This document shows, one piece after another, positions 36,716 through 46,669 of a stretch of DNA of 64,000 nt (position 1 is the stretch's first letter; each line of letters starts with the position of its first letter). Location of the stretch: NCBI GenBank assembly GCA_964371615.1, contig CAYJMS010000002.1, positions 682,001-746,000 on the forward strand. Reading direction: 5' to 3'. The position numbers and the translations under genes are program-made. The notes below the pieces were generated by a model. It did not search any database. It was not told where the DNA came from and worked only from the letters and a program-made list of their open reading frames with translations. Source of the stretch: SpSt-333 sp964371615. GTDB lineage: Bacteria > Bacteroidota > Ignavibacteria > UBA10030 > UBA8401.

Positions 36716-38158
36716 TTAGCGGAAGGTCATTTTTTCCATTACTATATTCTTGATGTAGCGATAATCCTTAAAATCTGTTGCTTCGCATAAAGAAATTAAA
36801 AGTACTGCGCCTGAAATTAATTGAATCATCAGATTGACTTGCGCTGTCCAAGGAAGAATAACTCCGAGTCCAAAGATCGTGGTACTTACCACCATCGCAA
36901 GAATAAACGAAGGGATAATGTCACTGATCTGATCCCCGATTGAATACCCGATGAATTGACCCGACCAATAGCTGTTCAGAAAATATGCAATAAACGAATT
37001 CACAATCATTCCTAGAATCATTATTTTCACTCCCCAGTATATTCCAATAACGACAACAGGGATAACCATAATTTTTTTGACAACCTCAAGTTGTAAATAA
37101 AGGTCTGAACGACCGAGTACTTTTAATATATTTAAATTTAATACATGCAGCGGATAAAACATTCCCACAATGCACAGCAATTGAAGGTATTCCACCGCTC
37201 CTAGCCATTTTTTACCGATCAACGTTTCAATCATCGGTCCGGCAATTGCTGCCATTCCAAGCATCATGACAAATGTCACGAAAACGGTGCTACGAATCAA
37301 TTTGACAAATGTCGCTTTCATTTTCTCGGGCTCGTGCTGAATACTAGAGAGCAACGGATAACTGACTCGTTCGATGATGCTGTAGAGATTCTGCGATGGT
37401 AGAGATTTGAATTGATCTGCACGGGTATAATAGCCCAATTCAATTGCAGAGAAGTATTTTCCAATCACTAAGTAATAAATGTTCTTTGTTAGGGTATTAA
37501 TCAAACCGCTCAACAGAAGTTTACTGCCGAATGAAAATAACTCAAAAAACGATTTTCTGCTGAATTCCATCGTAGGTATCCACTTTGTCCAAACCCATAA
37601 AAACAATGAGTTAAATCCGAACCGACTCAATGTCAATGCGACCAAACTCCAAACGCCAAATCCTTTGTAGGCCATTGTAATAGCAATAATTCCTGAACTG
37701 ATGGATGCGATCAATGAAATTCGTGTTTGTAATTTAAAGTTTATGTTTTTAATGAGGATCGATCGTTGAATAATTCCAAATGAGTTAAAGATAAGACCAA
37801 ACCCTAATACTTTTAGGATAGATGATAATTGCGGTTCATCGAAAAATTGGCTTACCGCATCGGAACCAAAAAACAAAATACCATAAAAAAAGAATCCAGT
37901 GAAAATATTAAAATAAAATATTGTGGAATAATCTGTTTGTGTGCAGTTTTGCTTCCGTACCAGAGCATTGTTGAAGCCGCTATCAACAAATGCCTGCGAA
38001 ATAGCAATGAATATGGTAAGCATCCCAATCAAACCGAATTCTCGAGGAGAAAGTATGCGTGCCAACACAATGCCGACAATAAATTGGATTCCTTGGTTGG
38101 AAAAACTGTCGATAAAACTCCAGAACAATCCATTTATTGCTTTATCTTTTAGTGTCAT
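36716..38158 (-). CDS. Lipid-linked repeat-unit flippase (Wzx, MOP superfamily)
   Basis: 480 residues with about 12-14 membrane helices. The N-terminus DKAINGLFWSFIDSFSNQGI followed by IVGIVLARILSPREFGLIGM is typical of WzxC/TuaB-like flippases. It would turn undecaprenyl-diphosphate-linked repeat units to the periplasmic side. The 227-bp gap behind it (36489-36715) holds no gene. Confidence 0.88.
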   Translation of the reverse strand: MTLKDKAINGLFWSFIDSFSNQGIQFIVGIVLARILSPREFGLIGMLTIFIAISQAFVDSGFNNALVRKQNCTQTDYSTIFYFNIFTGFFFYGILFFGSDAVSQFFDEPQLSSILKVLGFGLIFNSFGIIQRSILIKNINFKLQTRISLIASISSGIIAITMAYKGFGVWSLVALTLSRFGFNSLFLWVWTKWIPTMEFSRKSFFELFSFGSKLLLSGLINTLTKNIYYLVIGKYFSAIELGYYTRADQFKSLPSQNLYSIIERVSYPLLSSIQHEPEKMKATFVKLIRSTVFVTFVMMLGMAAIAGPMIETLIGKKWLGAVEYLQLLCIVGMFYPLHVLNLNILKVLGRSDLYLQLEVVKKIMVIPVVVIGIYWGVKIMILGMIVNSFIAYFLNSYWSGQFIGYSIGDQISDIIPSFILAMVVSTTIFGLGVILPWTAQVNLMIQLISGAVLLISLCEATDFKDYRYIKNIVMEKMTFR

Positions 38159-38225
38159 CTATATTTCGCGTTAATACGTAAAAGAGGATTGTTCCTATTG
38201 ATGAAACTATTAAAACGGACAAATA

Positions 38226-39284
38226 TCAGTTATTTCTCAGTATTATTTTCTGTACGTAATTAATGATAGATTCGTAAGAAACAAAAAATGAAATAGAGAA
38301 TACTACCGATACAAACAGAATTGCAATAAAAAGAATACCCTTGCTTGGCCCCGATTTTCCTATCGGGTCTTGAGCCCACTCACGAACATTCAATACCGGG
38401 GCGTCGCGAAGTTGTTCTATTTTGGCAATTTCGAGTTGGCGCATCAGCTCCAAATATACTCCCTGAAACAATTGAATCTGCCTGTTTAACCGGGTTTGTT
38501 CCAAGACAAGATCCGGAGACTGGGAATAAGAACGATTGCTCAACAGGAACATTTTCAGTTTGTTCTCGGCCACCGTCATCGAGTCATTCACTTCCAATGT
38601 TCTTGTTTCGATGTATGACCGCTGCAATGATGAATTTGATTTTCGTTTGGTCCTGATATATTCATCGAGCGATCTCACTATGTTATTCGCAATCTCAGAT
38701 GCCAGTGTAGATTCCGGCATTCGTACCGTCAATGTCATAATTTTCGTTGTAGCATCTACAGAAACAGATAAAATATCGTTTTTAAATTTCCCATAAGCCT
38801 GGAGAAACATTATTCTCTTTCGCTGCTCCTCATGAATAGATTTGTCAACGTCTATTTCAAAATATTCATACAAATCTATTGAATCATTAAAATAGTTTGA
38901 CTTGTATCTGGCGCTCAGAACCGGTTCGATGACGGATTCACTAAAAAGCAAATTTTTATAAATATCAGCGGGCGATGAACCATCCCCGACCGAAAAACCC
39001 GCCATAGCCGCAAGACTGCTAAGCCCTCCAATACCGGATGATTTTGAGCCGTAGTCAGGTAGAATCGTAATTGTACTATCATAATAAGGGTCAACAAATA
39101 ACATGAGGAATATAATCGTAACTATTCCAACAATTCCGTTGAATATTAATAATTTTTTACGGACAGCCCATATTTTCCTTAGGTACGGAAGTAATAGTTC
39201 TCCAATACCGGGGAATGAATTATTATTTTGGAATTTTTCGTTCCCAATATCTTTATCCTGTTTACCGGATAATTCTGTCGTCAT
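38226..39284 (-). CDS. Chain-length determinant protein, Wzz family (second copy)
   Basis: 352 residues with two membrane helices, near residues 45-65 and 325-345. A periplasmic coiled-coil region between them includes ESTLASEIANNIVRSLDEYI, the QSPDLVLEQTRLNRQIQLFQ stretch and PVLNVREWAQDP. No kinase domain follows, so chain length is set without an attached BY-kinase. The protein at 48403-49425 is a paralogue with the same layout. The 276 bp upstream (39285-39560) hold no gene. Confidence 0.87.
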   Translation of the reverse strand: MTTELSGKQDKDIGNEKFQNNNSFPGIGELLLPYLRKIWAVRKKLLIFNGIVGIVTIIFLMLFVDPYYDSTITILPDYGSKSSGIGGLSSLAAMAGFSVGDGSSPADIYKNLLFSESVIEPVLSARYKSNYFNDSIDLYEYFEIDVDKSIHEEQRKRIMFLQAYGKFKNDILSVSVDATTKIMTLTVRMPESTLASEIANNIVRSLDEYIRTKRKSNSSLQRSYIETRTLEVNDSMTVAENKLKMFLLSNRSYSQSPDLVLEQTRLNRQIQLFQGVYLELMRQLEIAKIEQLRDAPVLNVREWAQDPIGKSGPSKGILFIAILFVSVVFSISFFVSYESIINYVQKIILRNN

Positions 39285-39560
39285 ACTCTTTCTCTTCTCT
39301 GTTTAAAATTTGTTTCACTCTGTTGCATCCCGATTAATTCCTCGAAATACTCTTTGTGATTTAGGATATTTTATCGAAATACCAATAAATTACTTGTTTA
39401 ATGGTGATTAATCCTTCATTTACAGCAACTGATGAATGCAAATAGTATTTCTTGTACGACACAATTTAATAAATAACGCAAATGTCGTTGATGTACGATA
39501 TCTATAAAGAGGAGATTCTTTTCGACTACATTGTTTCACAATTCTGGTATTCTGTTGCTT

Positions 39561-40727
39561 CTAATTCTTAATAAACTCTGCAATAGTTTGTACAACAAAC
39601 TGTATCTGTTCTTTTTTCAATTCAGGGTAGATAGGCAATGCCAATGAATCGTTTGCGGTGCAATTTGCGATCGGAAAATCAGAATCCTGTACATTTAAAT
39701 ATGCAAAGCACTCCTGTCGATGAAAGGGAACTGGGTAGTAGACCTCATTGCCAATGTTATTTTTTGTTAGAAAATCCCGCAATGCATTCCTGCGTTCAAC
39801 ACGGATGATATATTGGTTGTATATATGATAGTTTTTGTGCCCAGAGTTTTTAAATACTGCCATTGGTAATAGAACCGAATTATGTTCACCAAACGATGTA
39901 TTTCCCTCTTTTTCGGATAGTCCTGCATCAACAAATAGCTGAGAATACAATGCGGCATTATCTCTTCTTTTCGCTGACCAACTATCGAGATATGGCAACT
40001 TAATGTTCAGCACTGCCGCCTGAATTGCATCAAGTCTAAAATTACCACCGATTATTTTATGATAATACTTCGGCTTTCCCCCGTGTACACGCATAATTTT
40101 GAGCCGTTCTGCGATTTCATCATCATTCGTCGTTACCAGACCACCATCTCCAAAGCATCCGAGATTTTTGCTGGGGAAAAAGGAAAAACATCCGATATCT
40201 CCAATTGTGCCGACTTGTCTACCGTCTTTATACTGTACCCCGATTGCCTGTGCACCATCTTCAATCACCTTCAGCCCGTGTTTCTTTGCTATCTCCATAA
40301 TCGGCGCCATGTCGGCACTCTGGCCGAACAGATGGACAGGGATTATCGCTTTTGTTTTTGAAGTGATCTTTTTCTCGATTTGATTTACGTCGATATTGAA
40401 TGTGTATTTGTCGGAATCGACAAGCACCGGTACGGCATTCAGCCTGGCAACAACACCTGCGGTGGCAAAGAAGGAAAATGTTGGAACAATCACTTCATCG
40501 CCAGGTTTTATCCCGATTGCCATTAATGCAAGCAACAAAGCATCGGTACCGGATGAGACACCATACGCATGTTTGCATCCGATATAAGCGCACATTGCTT
40601 GTTCCATCTTTTCCACTTCAGGGCCGAGTATGAAATATTGCGATTCGGCAGTCCGAATTAATGCTGCGTCGATTTCCTGTTTTATAGTTTTATATTGAGC
40701 TTTAAGATCCAATAATGGGACATTCAT
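39561..40727 (-). CDS. UDP-2-acetamido-2-deoxy-3-keto-uronate C3 aminotransferase (WbpE-like)
   Basis: 388 residues, DegT family. SSGTDALLLALMA (58-70), VIEDGAQAIG (154-163) and cofactor Lys187 in CFSFFPSKNLGCFGDGG, the motif of WbpE/WlbC members. These aminate C3 of the UDP-GlcNAc uronic acid produced by the dehydrogenase and Gfo/Idh partner. Its start overlaps the acetyltransferase stop by 4 bp. Last of four genes in the order WbpA, WbpB, WbpD, WbpE. Confidence 0.88.
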   Translation of the reverse strand: MNVPLLDLKAQYKTIKQEIDAALIRTAESQYFILGPEVEKMEQAMCAYIGCKHAYGVSSGTDALLLALMAIGIKPGDEVIVPTFSFFATAGVVARLNAVPVLVDSDKYTFNIDVNQIEKKITSKTKAIIPVHLFGQSADMAPIMEIAKKHGLKVIEDGAQAIGVQYKDGRQVGTIGDIGCFSFFPSKNLGCFGDGGLVTTNDDEIAERLKIMRVHGGKPKYYHKIIGGNFRLDAIQAAVLNIKLPYLDSWSAKRRDNAALYSQLFVDAGLSEKEGNTSFGEHNSVLLPMAVFKNSGHKNYHIYNQYIIRVERRNALRDFLTKNNIGNEVYYPVPFHRQECFAYLNVQDSDFPIANCTANDSLALPIYPELKKEQIQFVVQTIAEFIKN

Positions 40728-41323
40728 GGTTTCACCTCAATGACTTTTCCGTTTTCGAGTTTATATTTCATGTTGGATTTTTCGCAATAAGCGTAACCAT
40801 TTTTATCAAAATCTAATTTCTTCCCTGCTTCACTCCACCATCCTTTCACACGCGCAGGATTTCCCATAACGAGGGCAAAATCTGGAACATCTTTTGTTAC
40901 GACTGATCCGGCAGCAACCATTGCAAACCGACCGATGGTTATTCCACACACTATTGTGGAATTTGCTCCCAGTGAAGCCCCTTCTTTTACAACCGTTTTA
41001 ATGTAGTATTGCTTTCCGACTTGGGGATATTTTGACCTCGGATTCAGAATATTTGTAAATACCATCGAAGGACCGCAAAACACATAATCCTCAAGTGTTA
41101 CACCTTCATAGACTGAAACGTTATTCTGAATCTTTACAAAATTCCCTATTGTGACATCATTGCCAACATTGACGTTTTGTCCTAACACACATTTTTTCCC
41201 AAGTTTCGAACCGGATTGAACATGGGAGAAATGCCAGATTTTTGTCCCTTCACCTATCTCCACATTGTCATCGACTATAGCATGTTGATTTACGTAGTAG
41301 TTTATCTCCTTTTGGTCTGTCAT
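40724..41323 (-). CDS. Nucleotide-sugar 3-N-acetyltransferase (WbpD/WlbB-like)
   Basis: 199 residues of left-handed beta-helix. VEIGEGTKIWHFSHVQSGSK is the family start; FVKIQNNVSVYEGVTLED, CGPSMVFTNILNPRSK and GASLGANSTIVCGITIG follow. WbpD/WlbB acetylate the 3-amino group of the UDP-2-acetamido-3-amino-glucuronic acid. Overlaps its neighbours on both sides by 4 bp (ATGA). Confidence 0.88.
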   Translation of the reverse strand: MTDQKEINYYVNQHAIVDDNVEIGEGTKIWHFSHVQSGSKLGKKCVLGQNVNVGNDVTIGNFVKIQNNVSVYEGVTLEDYVFCGPSMVFTNILNPRSKYPQVGKQYYIKTVVKEGASLGANSTIVCGITIGRFAMVAAGSVVTKDVPDFALVMGNPARVKGWWSEAGKKLDFDKNGYAYCEKSNMKYKLENGKVIEVKP

Positions 41324-42297
41324 GTTTTTAACCTTTCAGTCGCTATTTTTAATATATCCAGAACTTCAAGTGCATGTTGTCCATCTGTTAATGGCTTTTT
41401 ATTCTCAGTGATACAATCATAGAAGTGTTTATGTTCTTCTGCAAGCGGTTGTTCGTCACCAAATTGTATCGATTCGAACACACCATCGAATTTTTGGAAT
41501 CCCTGTCCTGTCTTTTGGAATCCTTTCGGATAAAATTTCAGTTTATCTTTCGCAATACTATCTTCAAACACCAACATCCCTTTATCACCGATGACGACCA
41601 ATCGTTGCTCTTTGAAAGGATGAAGCCAACTAACAAAAATATGTGCGTGAATGTTATTTGGATATTTAAGATATGTTATTGTGGTATCTTCAATATTGTT
41701 TTGTACGAAATGAGCTCCATGAGATGATATCTCTATGGGATTGGATTCAGTAAGATATTGAATAATGGATATATCGTGAGGTGCAAAACTCCATAATATA
41801 TTTTCTTCACTGCGAATAGCGCCAAGATTAAGACGATTGCTGTAAATGTATTGCAGAGTTCCTATTTTTCCGCTTTTAACTAATTCTTTTAAAGTAATAA
41901 CAGCAGGGTGATACAGTAGAATATGTCCTACCATTAGCCAAAGACCGTTCTTCTGTGCGATAGCAATTAATTCTTTTGCATCATTTGTCTGCAATGTTAT
42001 TGGTTTTTCAACCAATACATGTTTTCCATTTTCAAGACATTTTTTCGCTAAAGAAAAATGCGTTTCAGCTGGAGTTGCAATCACTACTGCGTTTATTGAA
42101 GTATCATTAATTACATCATTGCTATTTGTCGTGAAGGGAATTTCGGGGGAAATCTCCGTTACTTTATTTTTTGCCGATGGATTAGCATCAAATACCATCG
42201 CGAGATCCTTACCTAATAGACCATAAGCAGTTTTAACGTGATTTATTCCCCACCGCCCGCATCCGATGATACTTAATTTCACATTAGTAGTTTTCAT
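41320..42297 (-). CDS. UDP-N-acetylglucosaminuronate 3-oxidase (WbpB/WlbA-like, Gfo/Idh family)
   Basis: About 325 residues from the ATG at 42297 (a GTG at 42306 is possible). NAD-binding VKLSIIGCGRWGINHV, catalytic HVLVEKPITL (Glu-Lys-Pro), and LWSFAPHDISIIQYL with the active-site His. WbpB oxidises C3 of UDP-GlcNAcA so that WbpE can aminate it. The gene order and 4-bp overlap with the WbpD-like gene support this role. Confidence 0.88.
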   Translation of the reverse strand: MKTTNVKLSIIGCGRWGINHVKTAYGLLGKDLAMVFDANPSAKNKVTEISPEIPFTTNSNDVINDTSINAVVIATPAETHFSLAKKCLENGKHVLVEKPITLQTNDAKELIAIAQKNGLWLMVGHILLYHPAVITLKELVKSGKIGTLQYIYSNRLNLGAIRSEENILWSFAPHDISIIQYLTESNPIEISSHGAHFVQNNIEDTTITYLKYPNNIHAHIFVSWLHPFKEQRLVVIGDKGMLVFEDSIAKDKLKFYPKGFQKTGQGFQKFDGVFESIQFGDEQPLAEEHKHFYDCITENKKPLTDGQHALEVLDILKIATERLKT

Positions 42298-42306
42298 GAG
42301 GAACAC

Positions 42307-43608
42307 TTACGCTTTAAAGTAATTCTTTGAGGTTCCTTTGAACGTATTCCGGGTATCGACAATGGGAATATTGAACGTAGAAAAATCAAACGACTTGTAT
42401 TCATTATGTGCAGTGGAGATTAAGATTAGATCAAAGTCGCTCGTTATTGGTACTGATTTTCTTCCCGTATATTTTGCATGTTCTCGTGTGGGGGTAATAA
42501 CGGGAATATATGGATCGTTGTAGCTAATGATAGCACCCTTCTCTTCTAGTTTGTCGAAAAGATGAAAAGTAGGTGATTCTCTCATATCATCGACATTCGC
42601 TTTATATGCTAATCCAAGGACAAGAATTTTCGCCCCTTTCATCGGCTTACCGTAATCGTTCAGCACTTCCATGACGCGTTGCACCACAAAATCGGGCATA
42701 TATGTATTGATCTCACCCGCCAGTTCTATGAATCGGGTGCTCACGCCAAATTCGCGTGCCTTCCACGTTAAATAAAAAGGATCGATTGGGATACAATGTC
42801 CGCCAAGGCCGGGTCCGGGATAAAACGGCATAAATCCGAATGGCTTTGTTTTTGCCGCTTCGATCACTTCCCAGATGTCAATCCCCATTTTCATGAATGT
42901 CATTTTCAGTTCATTCACCAAAGCGATATTGACGGCGCGGAAGATGTTCTCCACAAGTTTTGTCGCTTCAGCCGCCTGTGTGGATGACACCGGAACTGTC
43001 CGGACAACGATCTGTTTGTACACCGCATCGGCAACAGCAAGCCCGTCGGGAGTAGTCGAACCGACCACTTTTGGTATTGTCTCGGTGGTATAGTTTGGAT
43101 TGTTCGGATCTTCACGCTCCGGTGAGAAGGCGACGTAGAAGTCCTTATCAACCTTCAGGCCGCTCTTTTCGAGTATCGGAACAACCACTTCTACCGTTGT
43201 ACCGGGATAGGTTGTCGATTCGAGTACGACGAGTTGTCCTTTTTGTAAATGCGGGTAAATTGCCTCGCATGTCAAGACGATGTACTCCATCTCCGGTTCG
43301 CGGTTCTTGTTAAGCGGGGTCGGAACAGCGATCAGAATCGCGTCGCATTCTTTCAAGCGCTTGAAGTCGGTTGTGCTTTCGAACAATTTTGTGCTATTCG
43401 CTTTTTCGATTCGTTCGGACGAGATATGTTTGATATACGATTTTCCTGCAGCGAGCGCATCGATCTTGGACTTATCGATATCGAATCCGATGGAGCGGAA
43501 TCCTTTTTCGACAAAGCAAAGATTAAGAGGAAGTCCAACATAGCCGAGCCCGATAACGCCGATGACCGCTTTTTTGTCGTTGATTTTTTTGAGGAAGAGA
43601 TCTTTCAT
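42307..43608 (-). CDS. UDP-N-acetylglucosamine 6-dehydrogenase (WbpA-like)
   Basis: 433 residues, UDP-glucose/GDP-mannose dehydrogenase family. NAD-binding IGVIGLGYVGLPL (16-28), the VAFSPERE region, catalytic Cys in GPGLGGHCIPIDPFY (near 269), and LGLAYKANVDDMRESP in the C-terminal UDP-binding domain. Together with the three genes behind it, it makes UDP-2,3-diacetamido-2,3-dideoxy-glucuronic acid. The 185 bp upstream contain small inverted repeats (CACGT...ACGTG) but no clear promoter. Confidence 0.9.
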   Translation of the reverse strand: MKDLFLKKINDKKAVIGVIGLGYVGLPLNLCFVEKGFRSIGFDIDKSKIDALAAGKSYIKHISSERIEKANSTKLFESTTDFKRLKECDAILIAVPTPLNKNREPEMEYIVLTCEAIYPHLQKGQLVVLESTTYPGTTVEVVVPILEKSGLKVDKDFYVAFSPEREDPNNPNYTTETIPKVVGSTTPDGLAVADAVYKQIVVRTVPVSSTQAAEATKLVENIFRAVNIALVNELKMTFMKMGIDIWEVIEAAKTKPFGFMPFYPGPGLGGHCIPIDPFYLTWKAREFGVSTRFIELAGEINTYMPDFVVQRVMEVLNDYGKPMKGAKILVLGLAYKANVDDMRESPTFHLFDKLEEKGAIISYNDPYIPVITPTREHAKYTGRKSVPITSDFDLILISTAHNEYKSFDFSTFNIPIVDTRNTFKGTSKNYFKA

Positions 43609-43793
43609 GTATTTTTTATAGTTATGTGTATGAATGATTAAAAAATCAATATTTAATATTTCATCACCAATGTCTCTTTGGTAACGACTTTTAAATTAGA
43701 TACCCACGTAAAACGTGCTGTGATTGCCAATCTCAACGTCTGGCGTCTGCTGCTATTTGGCAGAATAGCGGGTCTTTGGGCTTGATATTTGTT

Positions 43794-46520
43794 TTAATTC
43801 AATCGCGTTGCAAGCACCAGCACCGTCAATGTCGATGCGAGGACCGCCATGACATCTTTCCATGAACTGAAGAATGATTCTCCCCCCACGCTCGGTGGTT
43901 CGGGGGGATCCGGTTTGATTTTCGCTACAACGATTGTCGAACCGTCGGGGATTGATGGATTAGAAGCAAACCAGCCAAGACCGGTCCGTTCAATGTATCC
44001 TTCGGGATACGAGACGAGTACAAAGTCCGCGCTGTCGGTTACTCCACCTGCCATGTCCAGATAAAAGTCCCGGCTCTTCCCGTCAACAAATGCGTATTGT
44101 CCGGGGTTGTTCACTTCGCCTGCCACCACTACAGTGTTCGGAAAACGTGGTATAACAATCTCATCACCAGGCCTGAGAATTGCGTCGTAATTGCCCAATG
44201 GATTTTCTATTGCTTCTTCAATATTTAAACGCATCCGATCCTCACCACGCATCAATCGACCACCCCGTGCATAACCGTCTCTTGTTAAGCCTCCGGCACG
44301 CTGTACAATATCGGACAACCGTTCGCGCGAACGGGTCAATGCATATCGTCCGGGAAATTTTACTTCACCGGAGATTGCCACCAGTTGCTGTACATGATAA
44401 TCAGGATTGTCGCGAATAAATATCTTGTCCCGGTCGATCAAGCGGTACGATCCGGCATCCGACGACAAAACCGAGATTGCGCTCTGCGTTGTATCAAACA
44501 GATCGGGAAGTTCGGTAAAGATGATGCTCACAATTGAATCTCCCTGATTCGCAGCGCGAGTCACACGTGCGATCTCCGCCGTTACGGCGTACGCATCTTC
44601 GGTATATCCACCCGCCAAAAGCACCAAGTCGGTCAACGTCATCCCCTGCACAAGCCGGAACGTGCCGGGATTTTTAACGCTGCCGTAAATCTCCACCGTG
44701 GGAGAAAGGAATGTGATCTCGTTCAAACCGTAGATACGCACTTCATCTCCGGGCATAATAGCTATATCGGGAGACCGGTTCTCCAGTATCGTTGCCAGAT
44801 TGAATTCAATCCGCCGGCGGGAAATAAGGTCGTCATTCAGGCGAAAAATATCGCCGCGATCGAGAAACGTGACGGCACGGTAGAGAGAATCTTCCAATCC
44901 ACCGAGCGAACGGAGCAATCTCCCCACCGTCATGCTGTCCGCGTACGGATAGGTGCCGGGGAATTTGACATGTCCGTTGATGGAGATCGTTTTCGGGCCG
45001 TTGATATCATACAGCGAAAAAATGCTGACCCGATCGAACCGTTCGAGTTTAAGGTTGTGTTTTGGATCGTTCGACATCACCTTGCCTAAATCGAGCGTCA
45101 TCACTTCGAGTTTGCCGTTCGGATACTGGCGGAGCAGTTCCGCCCGTTGCATGTAAACGGTCGGCAGCAATCCGTCTGCGGCAGCGATCAGGTCCTTTAC
45201 CGTTTTTATCTTATCGATCTGGAATGTGCCGGGCCGTTTTACCGCTCCCTGCACAATAACGTAATTGCCCGTGAGGTCGACAATCGGGAAGAGGGTGATC
45301 ACATCGCCATCTTCCAACGTATAATCTTTTTTACCGGAGGCGATATCGGCAAAGTCGATATCATACAAACGGCGTTCTTCTCCCCCTTTTACACGTTCCG
45401 AGAGCGGAATAACGCGGTCGAGCTGTATGCGGTCCTTATAGACATTGCTGTGCAGACCGCCGGAGAATTCGATCAGTTTTTTTAAGTTCTCGCCCGGGAG
45501 CAATTCATACGACGAGGGACGGAGCACCTCGCCCTGGATGGAAACACGTTTACCGCGGAGCGGCACGTAAATGATGTCATTATCATTCACCCGCACATCG
45601 GCAGTTTTTACCGCACCGAAAAGGTAATCATACAGATCGACTTTGGCGATCACTTTATTGTTGCGAATCACGCGCACTTCGCGCATGGAACCGCTCGGTT
45701 TCGGTCCGCCGACGACAAAAAGAGAATTGAAGACATTGGCAAAATTACTGACAAAATATCCGCCCGGATTTTGCACTTCGCCCATAATAAAAACGCGGAC
45801 GGGACGGAGTTTGGAGAGTGAGAGATCGAGAAATATGGACGGGGGTTGGCCGACCAATCCCGAATAGGAACGGGAGAGCGCAATGGTAATCCGTTTTTTC
45901 GCCGCTTCAATTGTATATCCCGACACCAGAACGGCGCCAACGTTGGAGAGAGTAATCCGCCCTTCCCTGTCCACCGTGACCTCTTCGGTGGATTGCAGTT
46001 GTCCCCAGAGTGAGATCTTAAGCACATCGCCGGTTCCGACAACATATTCTTTATCGGCGATGGATGGAGAAGGTTCAAAATTCGATCCGCCGGAGCGGAA
46101 GAATGACAGTCCGTAGATGCGAGCCTCATCGGCATCCGGCGGGTTGAAACCCTTCTTCTGACTATCTATTTCTTCTTTAATTTCTTTTTGCTCTTCGGCG
46201 GTGATGGCGGCGTCTTCTTTTTTATCCTGTGCGGTTGTTTGTCCCGGCTTTTGCTCGGAGGAAAGGACCGGCTGCGTTTTAAGTCCCGAAGTGCGGTTAA
46301 GGTATGTATTGAGGTCGATGCCGAATTCCTTCGCTTTTGCGTCCGCTTCGGTGCGTGTCATGCCGAGTTCTTTTATTTTTGCATCGATCTGATCGGGGGA
46401 CATTTGCTGCAGTTGTTGTTCCGCCTGCTGTTTTACCTCCGTTTTTGACGGTTCTTGTGCTGTTACAAAAGTAACAGTGACAACAATCAAAAGGATGGAT
46501 AGACATAACCTGTAATTCAT
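43794..46520 (-). CDS. Multi-SLBB polysaccharide export protein, Wza-like (copy 2)
   Basis: 908 residues from the ATG at 46520; signal peptide MNYRLCLSILLIVVTVTFVT. A short helical domain (QQMSPDQIDAKIKELGMTRT... GIDLNTYL) precedes the polysaccharide-export domain (YVVGTGDVLKISLWGQLQST), then about six SLBB repeats (VFIMGEVQNPGGYFVSNF, VSIQGEVLRPSSYELLPGEN and so on). The single membrane helix at the C-terminus (DVMAVLASTLTVLVLATRL) is near the end. Proteins of this type form or gate the outer-membrane exit for capsule and exopolysaccharide. A likely own promoter lies at 46625-46653. Paralogue of the 49430-51832 protein. Confidence 0.88.
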   Translation of the reverse strand: MNYRLCLSILLIVVTVTFVTAQEPSKTEVKQQAEQQLQQMSPDQIDAKIKELGMTRTEADAKAKEFGIDLNTYLNRTSGLKTQPVLSSEQKPGQTTAQDKKEDAAITAEEQKEIKEEIDSQKKGFNPPDADEARIYGLSFFRSGGSNFEPSPSIADKEYVVGTGDVLKISLWGQLQSTEEVTVDREGRITLSNVGAVLVSGYTIEAAKKRITIALSRSYSGLVGQPPSIFLDLSLSKLRPVRVFIMGEVQNPGGYFVSNFANVFNSLFVVGGPKPSGSMREVRVIRNNKVIAKVDLYDYLFGAVKTADVRVNDNDIIYVPLRGKRVSIQGEVLRPSSYELLPGENLKKLIEFSGGLHSNVYKDRIQLDRVIPLSERVKGGEERRLYDIDFADIASGKKDYTLEDGDVITLFPIVDLTGNYVIVQGAVKRPGTFQIDKIKTVKDLIAAADGLLPTVYMQRAELLRQYPNGKLEVMTLDLGKVMSNDPKHNLKLERFDRVSIFSLYDINGPKTISINGHVKFPGTYPYADSMTVGRLLRSLGGLEDSLYRAVTFLDRGDIFRLNDDLISRRRIEFNLATILENRSPDIAIMPGDEVRIYGLNEITFLSPTVEIYGSVKNPGTFRLVQGMTLTDLVLLAGGYTEDAYAVTAEIARVTRAANQGDSIVSIIFTELPDLFDTTQSAISVLSSDAGSYRLIDRDKIFIRDNPDYHVQQLVAISGEVKFPGRYALTRSRERLSDIVQRAGGLTRDGYARGGRLMRGEDRMRLNIEEAIENPLGNYDAILRPGDEIVIPRFPNTVVVAGEVNNPGQYAFVDGKSRDFYLDMAGGVTDSADFVLVSYPEGYIERTGLGWFASNPSIPDGSTIVVAKIKPDPPEPPSVGGESFFSSWKDVMAVLASTLTVLVLATRLN

Positions 46521-46624
46521 AAAGAACACCTATTATTGATGAACAACGTACCAGTCATTTTAAATTACCGCAAAGGAGGGAGAAAAAGGCAAATCACCCG
46601 TTCAAAACGAGCATAATCGGTTAG

Positions 46625-46653
46625 AATATACTTAAAACAACGGTATTAGACAA
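46625..46653 (-). promoter_or_regulatory. Candidate sigma70-type promoter for the second export gene
   Basis: On the minus strand TTGTCT (complement at 46648-46653), a 17-bp spacer and TATATT (complement at 46625-46630). It lies about 105 bp before the ATG at 46520. Found by eye only. Confidence 0.4.
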
Positions 46654-46659
46654 GTCTAA
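46646..46659. promoter_or_regulatory. Perfect palindrome over the candidate -35 box
   Basis: TTAGAC-AA-GTCTAA, arms of 6 bp without mismatch, covering the -35 hexamer of the candidate promoter above. A repressor or activator site is possible; the binding protein is unknown. Confidence 0.35.
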
Positions 46660-46669
46660 ACACGAAGGA

